Part shown: piece after piece, positions 21,929 to 33,216 of the stretch
Layout: the number at the start of each line of letters is the position of its first letter
How positions within the stretch are numbered: position 1 is the first letter of the stretch
NCBI RefSeq assembly: GCF_004011695.2
Contig: NC_082407.1
Span: forward strand, 2,108,001-2,172,000
DNA: 64,000 nt
DNA from: Ascochyta rabiei
Taxonomy: Eukaryota; Ascomycota; Dothideomycetes; Pleosporales; Didymellaceae
Direction: 5' to 3'
The notes under the pieces: model-generated
What the model saw: the letters and a program-made list of their open reading frames with translations, nothing else
Databases searched by the model: none
What the model was told of the DNA's origin: nothing
Made by a program: the position numbers and the translations under genes

Positions 21929-24180
21929 CTACTGCCGCCCAACCTCACCTCTCCTAATCCTCCCCCAGAGTTGGCCCCAGAAACGTCTCGTCTCCCAGAT
22001 GGGCAAAAAGCAGCTGATGGCGCTGCTCACAAACACCCAAATAAAGCTGATCACCACCCATGCTGTGAAGAAGCCTTTGCTGAAGACGTAGTGGCTGAAG
22101 AACATGGGCATAGGCAGCAGAAAGTCCAGAATAAAAGTCAGCACAAACGAGGAGATGCAGGCGAGTTTGAAGGCACTGCGGAGAGAGGCTGGCGAGTCTT
22201 CGCCGCTAGACGCGACTTGGAGGGCGGCTTCGGCATTGATGTCTACCCCTGTGGCAGATGGCGCTAGTGTTGAAGTGATGGGCGAGGGAGGAGTAGATTT
22301 GCTCTCCTTTTCATAGTCGGAGGGTGGAGAAGCGTCTTTGAGCGCTTCTTCACTAGCCTCTCGGACTCCCTCGGTCACCGGTAGGGCGTTGATGGCGCGC
22401 GTGATCTCCCAGTCAAAGTCGTCTGGCCTGATGAGCGAAATCGTGGTTGTGACGATGAGACCGGTCATGATCGCAGCCAGGTTGCCGGCGAGCGTGGCGT
22501 ATTCGGTGCCAGTAGTCGTGACGGTGATTTCACCGTAGTAATGATATGCTGTTGTCAACCAGGCAATGAGACCAGCAGCAAGGCCGCAGACGCATCCAGA
22601 AATTGCTCCAAGCCGGGTTTGCTTTTTCCAAAGGATGGAAAATGCAGCAGGGAACACTGCGCCTCCAATTAGCAGACCCATAACCCTGTTCATCTGTCAG
22701 TCTCCAACATCTCGAAAGGCAATGAACAAAACCTACAAGAAGAGCCAGCCAAGGTCAATGGTCGCTGCATTCCAAATACAAGCGAAGACCGCCATGATCA
22801 CTCCAAACACACATATCATAATGTGCGATACGAATATGAGTTGCTTCGGCGTAGCTTTTGGCTGCACATAAGCCTTGTAGACATCGAAAGTGAGAAGACT
22901 CGACACTGCAATGAGCTCTGCCGAGGCGCAAGACGTGACCGCCATGAACAGCACAATGAGCAGCGCAGCAGCACCGTTCTTCCCCAGCAATGCAATGGCA
23001 GCATATGGCGCGGCGAGGCCGGCTGAGATCTCGTGAGCACTTGGTACGTTTGGATACGTGGGAAAGCTCGGGTGGTCCGTAAGCGCCGCTGCTGCCAGTC
23101 CCAGCGTTGTTGAAAACCCAAAGGGGATTGCGAACCACGCGATACCACCGAGAATGTATGCTTTCACTGCTGTCGAGGGCTGGGAAGCAATGGCTCGTTG
23201 CCAGTACGCTTGGTCAAGGAATACGGTACCGGAACCTGAGCAAAGCTGGATGACACCAAAAATGAGTCCGAAGTTTGATTTCAGAGTAATATAGGAGCCT
23301 TCGTGGTTTCCAGCGATGGGTCGTGAGACCGCGGCTTTTTTCAGTAGATCATACATGGCGCTCGGTGAGCCGATGAGTTCGCTTGTAGCGTAGGCGTGGA
23401 ACATGAAGTACAGGATGATGATCATCAGAATCAAGGTGTGCGAGTAGTCGCACAAGAAAGTCGCTCGAAGACCTCCGAGGATAACATACGCACACACGCC
23501 TATTATCATTAGCTGAGCGCTTGGGCTAGAGGAATCAATACTGACCGACCGGTATTAGGAAAATGGCAGCATAGACGTTCATACCAGTCAATGCAGTGAC
23601 CACAGCGCTACCTCCAAGAAGGAGCTGACTGCCAACAAGGATGTTTGTGATAAAGGCAAAGACCATGAAGACCAGGTGAGCAACGCGACCGTATCTGGCA
23701 TTGATGATCTCAAGGTAAGTGTGACACCGCGGCGCATTCTGTTTGACTTTGCACGCCAGGATGGAGAACAAAAGAATCTGCACAGTTGCTCCTGCTGCAT
23801 ACCAAAATGGACCAGCAACGCCGTATGTGTATGCTACCTTGGATGGGTTAGTCGAAGATCTGACCCTTGCATGTAGTATGATACCTACAGTGCTTGACTG
23901 GAGTAATGTAGCTGCCCAAGTCCAAGCTGATACAATACCAGATGCTATAAGACCTGGCTTGACCGAACGAGACGCTGTGTTGAACTCTTCTGATTGTTTC
24001 GTCGAGTATGCGGTATATCGGTTCTGCATCCAAGAAATGCCCATCATCAGGAAGGCGAAGAAGAATCCAATGCCAACGACAACGCCTGGAAACGAATTAG
24101 CTGCTATCACTGTAAGCGGTAGAGACGATTCTACCATAGCCAGCACCGACTGGCAGTATGACCGCCGCAGAGTCTGCCAT
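21929..24180 (-). CDS. dur3: Urea/polyamine active transporter Dur3 (sodium:solute symporter family)
   Basis: Five exons (24180-24135, 24085-23889, 23837-23546, 23499-22737, 22685-21929) give 684 aa. It is a plasma-membrane, proton-coupled high-affinity urea importer with SSS-family topology (about 15 helices). Junctions are supported by restored family motifs: LPVGAGYGVVVGIGFFF (exons 1/2), QSSTVAYTYGVAGPFWYAAG (2/3), IPVGVCAYVILGGLRATF (3/4) and LGWLFLVMGLLIGGAVFP (4/5). The second intron is 51 nt and in frame, so it could be missed by a simple gene caller. The start MADSAAVILPVG is close to the usual one. Upstream (24345-24551) are four GATAAG sites, consistent with AreA/Nit2 nitrogen control. 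The C-terminal cytosolic region is short and basic. No lesion is seen. Confidence 0.95.
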
Positions 24181-24344
24181 CGTATAGTCTAAGGCTTGTA
24201 TGTGTAGTTTTGTATTTAGTGGGGTCTCGTGTGTCCTTTTATTGCTCTTGCCATATTCTTGATTCTAGATCGACAGGGCATGTTGATATCGACAGGCTGA
24301 CGTTTTGCCGACGAAGGTATTGGGGTAGGTTTGGAGTAGATTGC

Positions 24345-24551
24345 GATAAGTCAACGGCCTTACTCCACTCCACCCGGGAGTTATGATAAGGTGCGGTAGG
24401 TACAGGTCGACTATCTCCGCGTGGAATGTCTGGGGTCGTGGGACACGGATTGCCGAATTTGTACTAGACGGTGCAGATCAAGCAGGGGATAGAATGCACA
24501 CCTCCACAGAGGCACAGATAAGCGTGGCGCAACGTCGTGACAGGCCTTATC
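24345..24551. promoter_or_regulatory. Cluster of four GATAAG sites upstream of dur3
   Basis: GATAAG occurs on the plus strand at 24345-24350, 24385-24390 and 24517-24522, and as CTTATC at 24546-24551. These sit 165-371 bp before the dur3 ATG (24180). HGATAR is the known site of the fungal nitrogen regulator AreA/Nit2, and dur3 genes are known to be nitrogen-repressed. The function of these particular copies is inferred. Confidence 0.65.
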
Positions 24552-24712
24552 TGCGGCATGATATCACTTTCCCGCCTCCGAATCGTTGGGGTAGTGTGGA
24601 CAGCATATGCCTGTTGTAGTCAGTCGCATGGAGCTGCAGTTCGCAAACCTGGTCAGACCAATATCTCAGCATGAATATTTGCGACGTGATTTTGAGTATC
24701 TGGCGGTATACA

Positions 24713-25605
24713 CTACTTGGCTTTATCGATGTTGACAGCCAATATAAGAGCGAATGTTGCAAGCAGAAGCTATACGACGTTAGTAAATTCGATACACTTC
24801 AGGCTAATCTTACTTACAAGAGCGCTCATGCCCATGATCGCAAACACCTCCCATCCACCTGCAAGCGCCTTCCCTCTTACCAAGGCATCTTGCAGTCTCC
24901 AAAACCGCATCGCTCCAACCAGAAGCACAAATATCGCCATACCGATGAAAGCCACGCTGAGTGGTTCGCCGATGACATAGAAACCTATCTTGGGATCCGG
25001 GTTCTCCGCGCGCTGAATACGAAAGAGCTGCGCAATCATCACACCTATCATAACGAGAATAAGGGAAGTCCGCAGGTAGCCGAGAAACGTACGCTCTAGT
25101 GCTGGAGGATGTTAGTATGGTATTCTTCGGCTGTAGACGAGGGGCTTTCATGCCCAGATGATCTCTGTGAGCACCTTCGTCAATTGTGAGACTGTTGCAA
25201 GTCAGTGGTTGACATGAAGCGCGCCAAAGTATCGTACCTGACATGGGTGGTCCAAAACTCTACAATCACACTATACCAATGCTTCTCTCGAAACGAACTG
25301 CTGATAGAGCGCGGTGCATCTGGTTGAGTAGTGGTGTAGCTTTCAAGTGATTCACGGTCTTGGAGTGGCGCGTTGGATGCGGCTGAGTTTCGGTGAGATG
25401 TCTGGCGAGCGCGGATAGGGGCATCTTGGTGCTCGCTGAATACATGTGAGGTCGCTATCGACAGTCCATGACGCTCAAACGGCTGTAGTTCCCGCGCGAT
25501 GCGTTGCCGTTCTATTTGGACGGCTTCTTCAGAGTCTCGGTGTGATTGCCGACGCATAGAATCGTGCAGGGCCGAAGCGTGTTGTCCATGGCTTGGTCTA
25601 ATCAT
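24713..25605 (-). CDS. DUF202-domain integral membrane protein
   Basis: Four exons (25605-25238, 25191-25154, 25101-24818, 24769-24713) give 248 aa. The first 120 residues are a hydrophilic, disordered arm rich in Arg, Gln, His and Ser. The DUF202 domain follows: the conserved AHRDHLALERTFLGYLRTSL motif, then three membrane helices (VMIGVMIAQLF, PLSVAFIGMAIFVLLVG, and the last LLLATFALILAVNI) ending in DKAK. DUF202 also occurs as the membrane part of the vacuolar VTC polyphosphate complex and in bacterial YidH; here it stands alone with no SPX or VTC domain. Exon 2 is only 38 nt. To join RDHL to ALERTF, intron 2 (25153-25102) must begin with GC rather than GT; it has a perfect TACTAAC branch site and a CCAG acceptor. 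Transport substrate is unknown. Confidence 0.85.
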
Positions 25606-25943
25606 GGTGCAAGTGTACAGTCTTCAAGTGGTGCGATTGACGATTGGTGTTTGACCTAGAAGACATGACGAACGCAGAATACAAAATGAAAGGATTACGT
25701 GGTTGTTTGCTTTCGTGATTCACTCGCGGGGAAGGTGGGATGCTGATGAAGGCGCTCGGGCCGTCGATCGGGTTGTCGAGTTACGCCTGACATCACAGCA
25801 GCACGCGGAAGTGTAGCAATGTGTGCTACGTTGGCAACCATACGAGTATGTTTCGAACATAGATATAAATTTGGTATCGTAATGTAGAAGCACTGAGGTG
25901 TGGCGCGGTGAACACTTTGCATACAATGATCCATCTTCTTTGC

Positions 25944-28577
25944 TCACATCCCATTGAGAACACTCTGCACACCAACACTACTCACGTCTTCTCTCCTGGC
26001 AATGAACAGCTTCAACTCCTGCGCATCTTGACCTGCACCTCGGAGCCTGTCTCTAAGAGCTTCCGGCCCAATTATGAACAACGTGCTCACATCACTCAGC
26101 ACATCCATGGCCCCCGACTCTAATTCATCGCCAGTGGGCCAACTCCTTATAAGCTCACCGTAACGATTCATATCCTTCGATACACTAAGACCACCGACCT
26201 GCGAGACGGTAAACTTAAGCAGGTTGGCCAAGACTAGCGAACGGAGGCCACGAGCGAGCTCCGCAAGAAAGAGCGATAAATTACGACCAGACAGTGCACC
26301 GGTCGCTTGCTGAGCGACGCGAGAGAGGAAAGCCGCGACCTCACGACAGGCGGCTGTCTCACTTGTGACCATTAGATCTGCATCGTCTTTGGGTCGGAAA
26401 TCGGTCTTCTTTTGCTGCGCCAGACATCTACTAACCCAGTTGAGCGATGCTGTCAGGGTGAGGTTCAGGATATTGGACAGTTTTGCTTCTAGTGTTGACA
26501 TTGTAGCATTAGTTGACTTTTCGATTTCGCGTCGAATAGTCAAGTTTGGCGTGCAAAGCGGAAGCAGGATGGTGGTAGTGGCTTGCTGAAGCAGATGTAA
26601 GATTGTGGTTATGGCATGGAGTGAAGGAAGATGAGTGAGATCAGGTGGGGTCTTCGAATTTTCTTGCGACGCAGCATGATCGGAAGCACTTTCACATCAG
26701 TTAGCACAAAACAACATAAGGAATGTGGAGTAACTTACGCGTCAAGAGCAGTCTCCAGGTAGATCTCGCCCATTTGCTGTAACAGCAGGTTCAGCAGGTT
26801 CTGAACATCCTTGGGCGTCTCGTTGCCAGGTGATAGCTCGAGCCCACGCCCAACACCTTCAGCCAACCACTTCAGCATACGCTTTGCGGTCTTTAGGGAC
26901 AGTCTTCCATCCTCATCCGTAACTTCAATGTCTTTCTTGTCTTGTTGGTCATCCTTCACACCGGCAATTCGGAGAAGAGTCGCTTTCTGACTGGCGGGCA
27001 AGTCTGTACTCTCTAATCGGTCCATGTATGCGTCTCTCGCAGAAGAAGCAAGTTCTTTACCTCGTTGAGCAAGTGACCCAAAGTATGATGTAGGCATTTT
27101 GCGCCGGCGAGAGTGATAGATTGTGAACTTGAGAAGAAGCGAAGAGTATAACTCTTCCAGGTTCTTCTTTTCTCGCTCAATGTATGATGACCCAATGAAG
27201 TATCGAGAGAAAAGCTCTTCAAGCTGCTGGTCAAGTGTAGCTGCGACCTGCGACGTGACAGGCTCTGGGTGCTCAGTCAAGCCGTGAGCTTTGAGGTCTT
27301 CAACGAGCTGAGTGATGTACGCTCGCGATGCCGCCAGTGCACGCAGGAACGCAAGACTTGACAGATCATTTGCTTTGTCTAAGACCATCTCGAGCCGCTG
27401 TTGTATTGATTGTTGGAAGATGCGTTCCACAAATCTGATAAGGACTTCTTCATAGTAGGGAAATGCTCGCTTGATAATGGCGGATTCTTCCTGTACGACA
27501 ATCCTGACCTCGTCAATCAGAGACTGCAATGTGGGCTCCACGGATGGTGGTTCCATATCCGGATCTTGAAGGGCATCCCATGCCTCATCGTTCAATGCAA
27601 GCTCCTCTGAGACAAGCTGATGGCGATCGATGAAGAATGAGTGTTGACTGATGTAGGTAGCAATGACACTCGAACCGTCACTGAAACCTCTCAGCGCAAC
27701 AGCGCAGTCGCGCATGCCATCATAGTTCGGTCTCCTGTAGCATTCATCGAACTTGCTGAGCAGGTCTTGCTCCAGGTTCTCCAGGAACTTCTCGATGATC
27801 TCTCTGGTGTTGTGTTTATGCTGTGCCATGGTCTTCCTCTTGTTGCCATTCACTTCGACGCCGTTTGGACGCTGGCTGTTCTCAGGGTCAAGACGTGCAC
27901 TGATCCTCAACAACTGGCGCGCGATTTCTGCGCAACGCACGATACCGCCACTTCTGCGGTGATCCTCCAAGATGTTCAGCTCGCCTCTTTCGCTGACCTC
28001 CTGCCAGCATTCGATCAAGAATCTGGCATCCATTGCTCTCTTACGCTGGCGGTCCAGCTCTTCCAGCCTCTCGCCGATACGCATTGCGATATTACCGCCC
28101 GAGTCTGACCCTCCGTCATCACCGCCGTTGAGCGAGCTGTCCAGCTTTTGAAAGCGATCCATAGCCTGCTCGAGTCTCCTGCCTAGCGACTCGACGTTCT
28201 GATTGTGTTGCGCCTCGGCACGCCGAACAGCCCCGGAGAGCTCATTCTCCTGCTCTTCAAGGTCCTCTGACTGGCTGTTCAGGCGGTTCAGAGCATGTTC
28301 GAAGGTGCGGATCAGAGGCTTAGGGTCGAACGCCTGGTGATTCGAGGCTGGTGCCGATTTTCGGGAAGCCGGTACGGCGCTGTCGGAGAGTTCTTCAATA
28401 AAGTCCTTGACTATGAAGTCTTTACTCTGGCGAAGTCAGTGCGACGTTCCGCGACCGTGATCTGGGGTAGCCAACCGAGAAGGTCTCCAATGTGAACTGC
28501 GGTGCGCGACCACCAGATGCTGTCCTCGACGTCGTGTGCGTGAGGACCGAGGCGGTCTCTGGATTAAGGTTCGACAT
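25944..28577 (-). CDS. sec10: Exocyst complex component Sec10
   Basis: Exons 28577-28476, 28426-26739 and 26688-25944 give 844 aa. Sec10 is a CATCHR-fold tether subunit that binds Sec15 and helps dock secretory vesicles at hyphal tips and septa. The N-terminal motif FTLETFSSKDFIVKDFIEEL spans the first intron and confirms that splice, despite its weak GTTGGC donor. A coiled-coil region (about residues 65-130) is followed by the long helical-bundle body, including RFLIECWQEVSERG, YYEEVLIRFVERIFQQS and the C-terminal helices. The second intron has a GTAAGT donor and joins ETALDA to ASDHAASQ. Length agrees with fungal Sec10 (800-870 aa). It is divergent from nus1; 712 bp separate the two start codons. 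Confidence 0.93.
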
Positions 28578-29289
28578 GCTGGCGGCTTCGAAGACGACTC
28601 AGACGTGCATGCAGTCAGTGAGCAAGGCAGCTGGGAATAACGCGTCGGTCTACCGCGGCAGTCTGGCCAGATGTTGCCTTTCTCGAGCTGACGCCTCAGG
28701 CAAGTCGCAGACCATGGATGACTCGCATGAACCTTCGAGTGAAGCTTGGTGAGTTGCGATACGATTGCATACGCCAGCTCCTGCCGTTTACAATGTTGTT
28801 GTCCAGTGTTGTGGACCAACGTCAGGTCGCTAGCTCTCCACAGCTCGAAGTCGCGAGGTGTGGCTTGCGCCCCACGTCCCGCGTTTCGACCCTGGGTGAC
28901 TGCTGCCGACATCTGATCTCATGCGTATCAAACCAGCCATGCTGCAGCTCTCCTTCTCCGAGACACAAGCACGAAAGCATGCCAGACATGACGCTCGATC
29001 TTCTTGGCACTTGCGACGACAGACGCGCAATGACACCGCCTCGACAAGGCTGAGCATCCAAGATGATGCGCTTGGCCGGCCCATTCGGCAGCAGCGGAGG
29101 CGCCACAAAACGTGGCTGCTCAACCTGTCAACTTTGCGGATGCATATGATCTCACATCCTCCGCTGGCCTGACACGTATTGCGCCCAACAACTCGTTCCG
29201 ATCCCACTGCTTCTTCTCCTTGTGTTTCTCCCTTTTCACTGCATACGCGCTATCCGTTTTGTCACGTCACGCCTGGAATACGACCCGCA
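28578..29289. promoter_or_regulatory. Divergent intergenic region between sec10 and nus1
   Basis: This 712-bp region must hold both promoters. C/T-rich leader sequence runs from about 29205 to 29250 before the nus1 ATG. No defined factor site was recognised and no gene is supported here. Confidence 0.45.
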
Positions 29290-30441
29290 ATGGCTTCGGC
29301 AACGGGCATCACGCCTGCACAAGAAACGGCCTTCCGCCATGGCACATTTCAGGGAAAGCAATTGACGCCCCAGCAGCGCGAGGAGCTGATGAAACCTTTC
29401 CTGCCATCCGAGCCCATCTCATCTTCGGACAAAGAGACCAAGAAAGCACCTCCTCGACGCCGCAAATCAGTCCCCAAGAAGCGAACAGGGCCCTTACGCG
29501 CATTCATACATTTCCTCGTATATCACGTCGTTGCACTGCTCTTCTCTGTCTTCTTCCGCTTCCGACGCGCCTACAGACTCGTCACAGGCAAGATCGTGGA
29601 ACTGCTCAAGTACCACCACCGTACCCCAGAGTTCATTGCGCACGACGTCAAGAAGCTCCAAAAGCTGCCCAAACATTTGAGTGTTATTGTGGACTACCAG
29701 GAAGACGATGAACATCAGGGAAACGCAGGCTTGGAAGGGCTGGTAAACGACGTATGCGAAATCGCAGCATGGGCTGCATCAGCTGGAATCCCGTTTCTGA
29801 GCGTGTACGAGAGGACTGGTAGGCAGCACCCAACACTTGCACAACCGAGTAGATCGTTGTACTGACGATTTTGTAGGTGCGCTTAAGAACTACCTGCCTC
29901 AAACCCACGCGAGCATTTGGAACACCCTCGAAGCCTACTTCGGCCCACATCGCAAGCCTACTCTCTCTCTGCGCGCACCCCACCTCAGCACCTACTCCCC
30001 GCCCAACACACCCCTAGAGACCGCAGACTCGAACGGTGACCTCAAGGAAGAGCGTCAGCACCTTACTGTCCTGCTGCTCTCCGAGCATGATGGCCGCGAC
30101 ACCATTGTAGACCTGACCAGGACGCTGGCAGAGATGGCGCAGAAGGGCGACGTACGACAAGAGCAGATTAACATGGAATTGATTGACGTGCAACTGAGCG
30201 ACCATGTGAGCAGCGAGCCGGATCTGTTGATCTTGTTCAGTCCGACGGTGCAACTGAAAGGCTATCCCCCATGGCAGTTGCGATTGACAGAGATATTGTA
30301 AGTTTGTTTGTGTCCATTTGCTATGAGTAAAGCTGACACAATGGTTACAGTCATCTACCTGACAATAAAGGTGTCAATTACCAGGTCTTCCTGAGGGCGC
30401 TGTACAACTTCGCAAAGGTCGAGATGCGTCTTGGAAGGTAG
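29290..30441 (+). CDS. nus1: Dehydrodolichyl diphosphate synthase complex subunit Nus1
   Basis: Exons 29290-29818, 29877-30297 and 30351-30441 give 346 aa. Nus1 is the non-catalytic partner of the cis-prenyltransferase Rer2/Srt1 in the ER membrane and is needed for dolichol synthesis and hence N-glycosylation. A membrane helix lies near residues 75-92 (FIHFLVYHVVALLFSVFF), after a basic stretch. The cis-prenyltransferase-like fold follows, starting with the LPKHLSVIVDYQ strand, and the protein ends in VEMRLGR, which supplies the RxG motif that Nus1/NgBR proteins contribute to the shared active site. The third exon is only 91 nt and would be lost if the last intron were missed. Introns have GTAGGC and GTAAGT donors. 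The ATG at 29290 is the first in frame before the conserved arm. Confidence 0.92.
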
Positions 30442-30867
30442 TGGATGGCTGTGCGAAGCTTGCTCTCCTATAGTTACAATACCCGGCTTCGGTAGCCTGT
30501 GAATCACTACACAACCAATTTCGAACACCTCTATTCTGTACATGCGTGGTCCAAAGTGACCTGACCTCGACACGCTGCCATCCAGGGTTGGTAATATTTG
30601 GGTACGATGGCGCACAGAGTGACGGCCGCCCTGTGTGCAAGCACCGGGGCGAGAGGGGCAAGTTCGTCACAGTCGCAGTATGCTCGAGTGTGGAGGTATC
30701 TTTTGGATGTAGAGGCTATCTACATCATATCTTCATGTCCATCGTGACCGCTTTTCGTGCGTCACCAAGTCATAGAAAGTGTAATGCACCTAACACCTGT
30801 ATTCGTTGTAGGTCGTCAAGTACACTATCCGCCCCACGAAACCCATGCAACCAGTAACCCAAACCAT

Positions 30868-31622
30868 TTACTTGAGAGGAATGAAACGGGAAGAGTGAGT
30901 GGCACCAATACCGGGCCTTCCGTGCTTGACGGGCTTGCTGCGTGGTTGTTAGCTGTCTGGTCCAATATTCGCATCGTCTGGTCCGAGGGGCTACGCACTA
31001 TGAGATGGAGAATTCGGCGAGGTAGTGGCCAACCATCTCGGGCTTGATCTCGACCTGGTTGAACTCCTTGCCAGAGTAGACACCGATGACGGAGCCGATC
31101 ATCTCGGGGACGACGATCATGTCACGGAGGTGGGTCTTGACGAGGTCGGGCTTCTCGTTGGGCTTGGCCTCCTGCTTGGACTTGCGGAGCTTCTTGATCA
31201 GACCCATGGGCTTGCGCTTGAGACCGCGGTTGAACCTTCTGCGGGCACGGGCGTGGACGAGGTCGCGGAGCTCCTCAGAGCCGAGGTCGAGGAGCTGGTC
31301 GAGGTCGACTCCACGGTAGGAGAACTTGCGGAACGAGCGCTTGGCCTTGAGGGCTGTGGTGTGCTGTCAGCCCGTGTCCTTCCATACCAATGCTTTGCGA
31401 GCGTCTGTGTTTTGCTTCTCCGTCTATCAAGTGCACTGCGCATCCTTCGCTGTCTCGTACTCAAAAATTTCGTGGCGGGATGGAGAGGGATTCGCGAGGG
31501 CAAGAGGGAGTGGGAGTGTGAGTGGGAGCGTACCGGCAGCCTCCTCGGCGTTCTATGTTGCTGTTAGCAGGCGCATGCAATACTTTGTTGCAGACAGTAC
31601 TCACGTATTCGGAATCAGCCAT
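30868..31622 (-). CDS. rps15: 40S ribosomal protein S15 (uS19)
   Basis: Four exons (31622-31605, 31552-31534, 31353-30999, 30937-30868) give 153 aa. The small-subunit head protein uS19 contacts the decoding-centre side of the A and P sites. The first two coding exons are only 18 and 19 nt and encode MADSEY and NAEEAA. The core then reads [51 protein letters not shown], and the last exon gives [17 protein letters not shown] and ends RFIPLK, as expected. The intron-dense 5' end is usual for fungal ribosomal protein genes. The large second intron (31533-31354, 180 nt) may carry regulatory sequence. It lies on the same strand as the P2 gene, about 700 bp downstream of it. Confidence 0.96.
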
Positions 31623-32319
31623 GGTTGCGGTGGTCGAGAAGCTAGAAAGTTGACTCGATGGGGGCAATGTCGTTCACAGAGTCGAGTTGGATCGAGGTGG
31701 TCGCGGTCACAATTTCGACGCTCGCTTAGCAAAGTGGCAGCGGATGGACTTGGCGCGCCGCCACCAATCGATCCCCCATGCTCCACGAACACCAAAACGA
31801 TAAAAAGTGAATGCAGATTCGCACAGCAACGGAAGTATTGGAATGATGTATCTGAATTGCTGATATGTGCTCTGTATCCCTTTAAATCTGTAGACCTTAT
31901 GTGCAGTCGCAGTTGCGCGAATGCACTCAGCCTCCAGTGACATGGAGAGTCGACTATGCATATTCCCCCAACTGGACTTCCCAAACGCGGCAAACACAAT
32001 GATGCTGTCGATCTCGTGGGTTCATGAGCTCCTCGCGGGCAGCAGTACAAACCATTGACACGTGCGTGGATCGACTTTGATTTCATACTCAGCTGCGAAA
32101 GTTACATACATTTGGAGAACAAGTGGAGGGTGCATGGCTTCATTCAGGGTATCCTGGCAGACAAATTCTAAACTATTGCCGCCTAACTGTTCTTCATATC
32201 CTCCCAATAGCACGCTCGACACCGCCCAAATGGGTCTGTTCATACCGCATGATTCCCGTATTTGTCGAGAGATTGACGTGATCATACTTCGTAGCTGGGG
32301 TGTCCGTTTGGTGATACGC
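31623..32319. promoter_or_regulatory. rps15 upstream region and P2 3' flank
   Basis: About 700 bp between the rps15 start and the stop of the P2 gene. No gene was recognised. The rps15 promoter must lie here; no TATA element or clear ribosomal-gene motif was identified by eye. Confidence 0.4.
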
Positions 32320-32727
32320 TTAGTCGAAGAGACCGAAGCCCATGTCGTCATCGGACTCCTCCTTCTCCTCCTCCTTGGCCTCCTCAGCGGGCGCGTCAGC
32401 AGCACCGCCGGCGGCAGCGGCGCCACCAGAAGCGGCGGCAGCACCACCAGCACCACCGGAGGGAACGGAAGCAAGCTTCTCGGAACCGGAGGCGATGAGC
32501 TAAGAAAAGTCAGTCACCGTATGCATCATAGCCGTCGATCAGCGGTCTGATCTGCTGTGGGCGCATACCTCGTTGATGTCCTTGCCCTCAAGCTCGGAAA
32601 TCAGGGTGTCGAGGCGGGACTCGTCAGCCTCAATGCCAACAGACTCAAGGACAGCCTTGACATCGGCAGCGGAGGGAGAGGTGTTTCCACCGAGTCCAAG
32701 GAGGAGGTAGGCCGCGAGGTGCTTCAT
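32320..32727 (-). CDS. rpp2: 60S acidic ribosomal protein P2
   Basis: Exons 32727-32569 and 32499-32320 give 112 aa. P2 pairs with P1 to form the lateral stalk that recruits and activates elongation factors. The N-terminal dimerisation domain starts [14 protein letters not shown], with [17 protein letters not shown] and the LEGKDINE turn. It is followed by LIASGSEKL, an Ala/Gly hinge and the acidic C-terminus [12 protein letters not shown], the conserved stalk tail that binds translation factors and ribosome-targeting enzymes. The intron (32568-32500) is phase 0 at the usual place after INE. Length is typical. It is divergent from the Spt2 gene. Confidence 0.97.
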
Positions 32728-33216
32728 TTTGAATGTGGTTGTCGAAGAGTGTTTCTGGGTAGGAACAGGAGCGCAATCGATTTAACCTGAAATAATTAGG
32801 ATTTTAAGCGCAGACCTAGTCGCAAAGTAATCACCTACCGTTCTAACGGAGACTGGAGCTTCAAGTTCTCGTCGTGGGTAGCGATCGAAAAGTTTGAAGC
32901 GAAATTCAAGTGGGATGCGACCGGCGCCGGCCAAACTGATCGGATGCACATCGTGCACGGACGCAGACTAAGGCACGTGATGATTCCGCTTGGCTTTATA
33001 AACCGTTGCCAGCGGGCGCCACTGACCTCCTCATTCTGTTTCTTGATTGTCTGCGAGCCCAATATCCTTCCGTCTTCGCCTCCCCGCTCTCCGCACGCCC
33101 GCGACCGTCCTTACCGCGACCGCCCATAAATTCGTTTCTCTACCTGGAAAGCATGTACGACTTGCCCAAGCGATACGACCGGTAACACTGAGTCAAACGC
33201 TTTTCAGCCGCCCACT
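32728..33216. promoter_or_regulatory. Divergent region between P2 and Spt2 genes
   Basis: A 489-bp region with two outward-pointing start codons. It includes a short AT-rich piece (TAATTAGGATTTTAAG, about 32793-32808) near the P2 side and C/T-rich sequence around 33060-33100 on the Spt2 side. Both promoters must be here. Confidence 0.45.
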
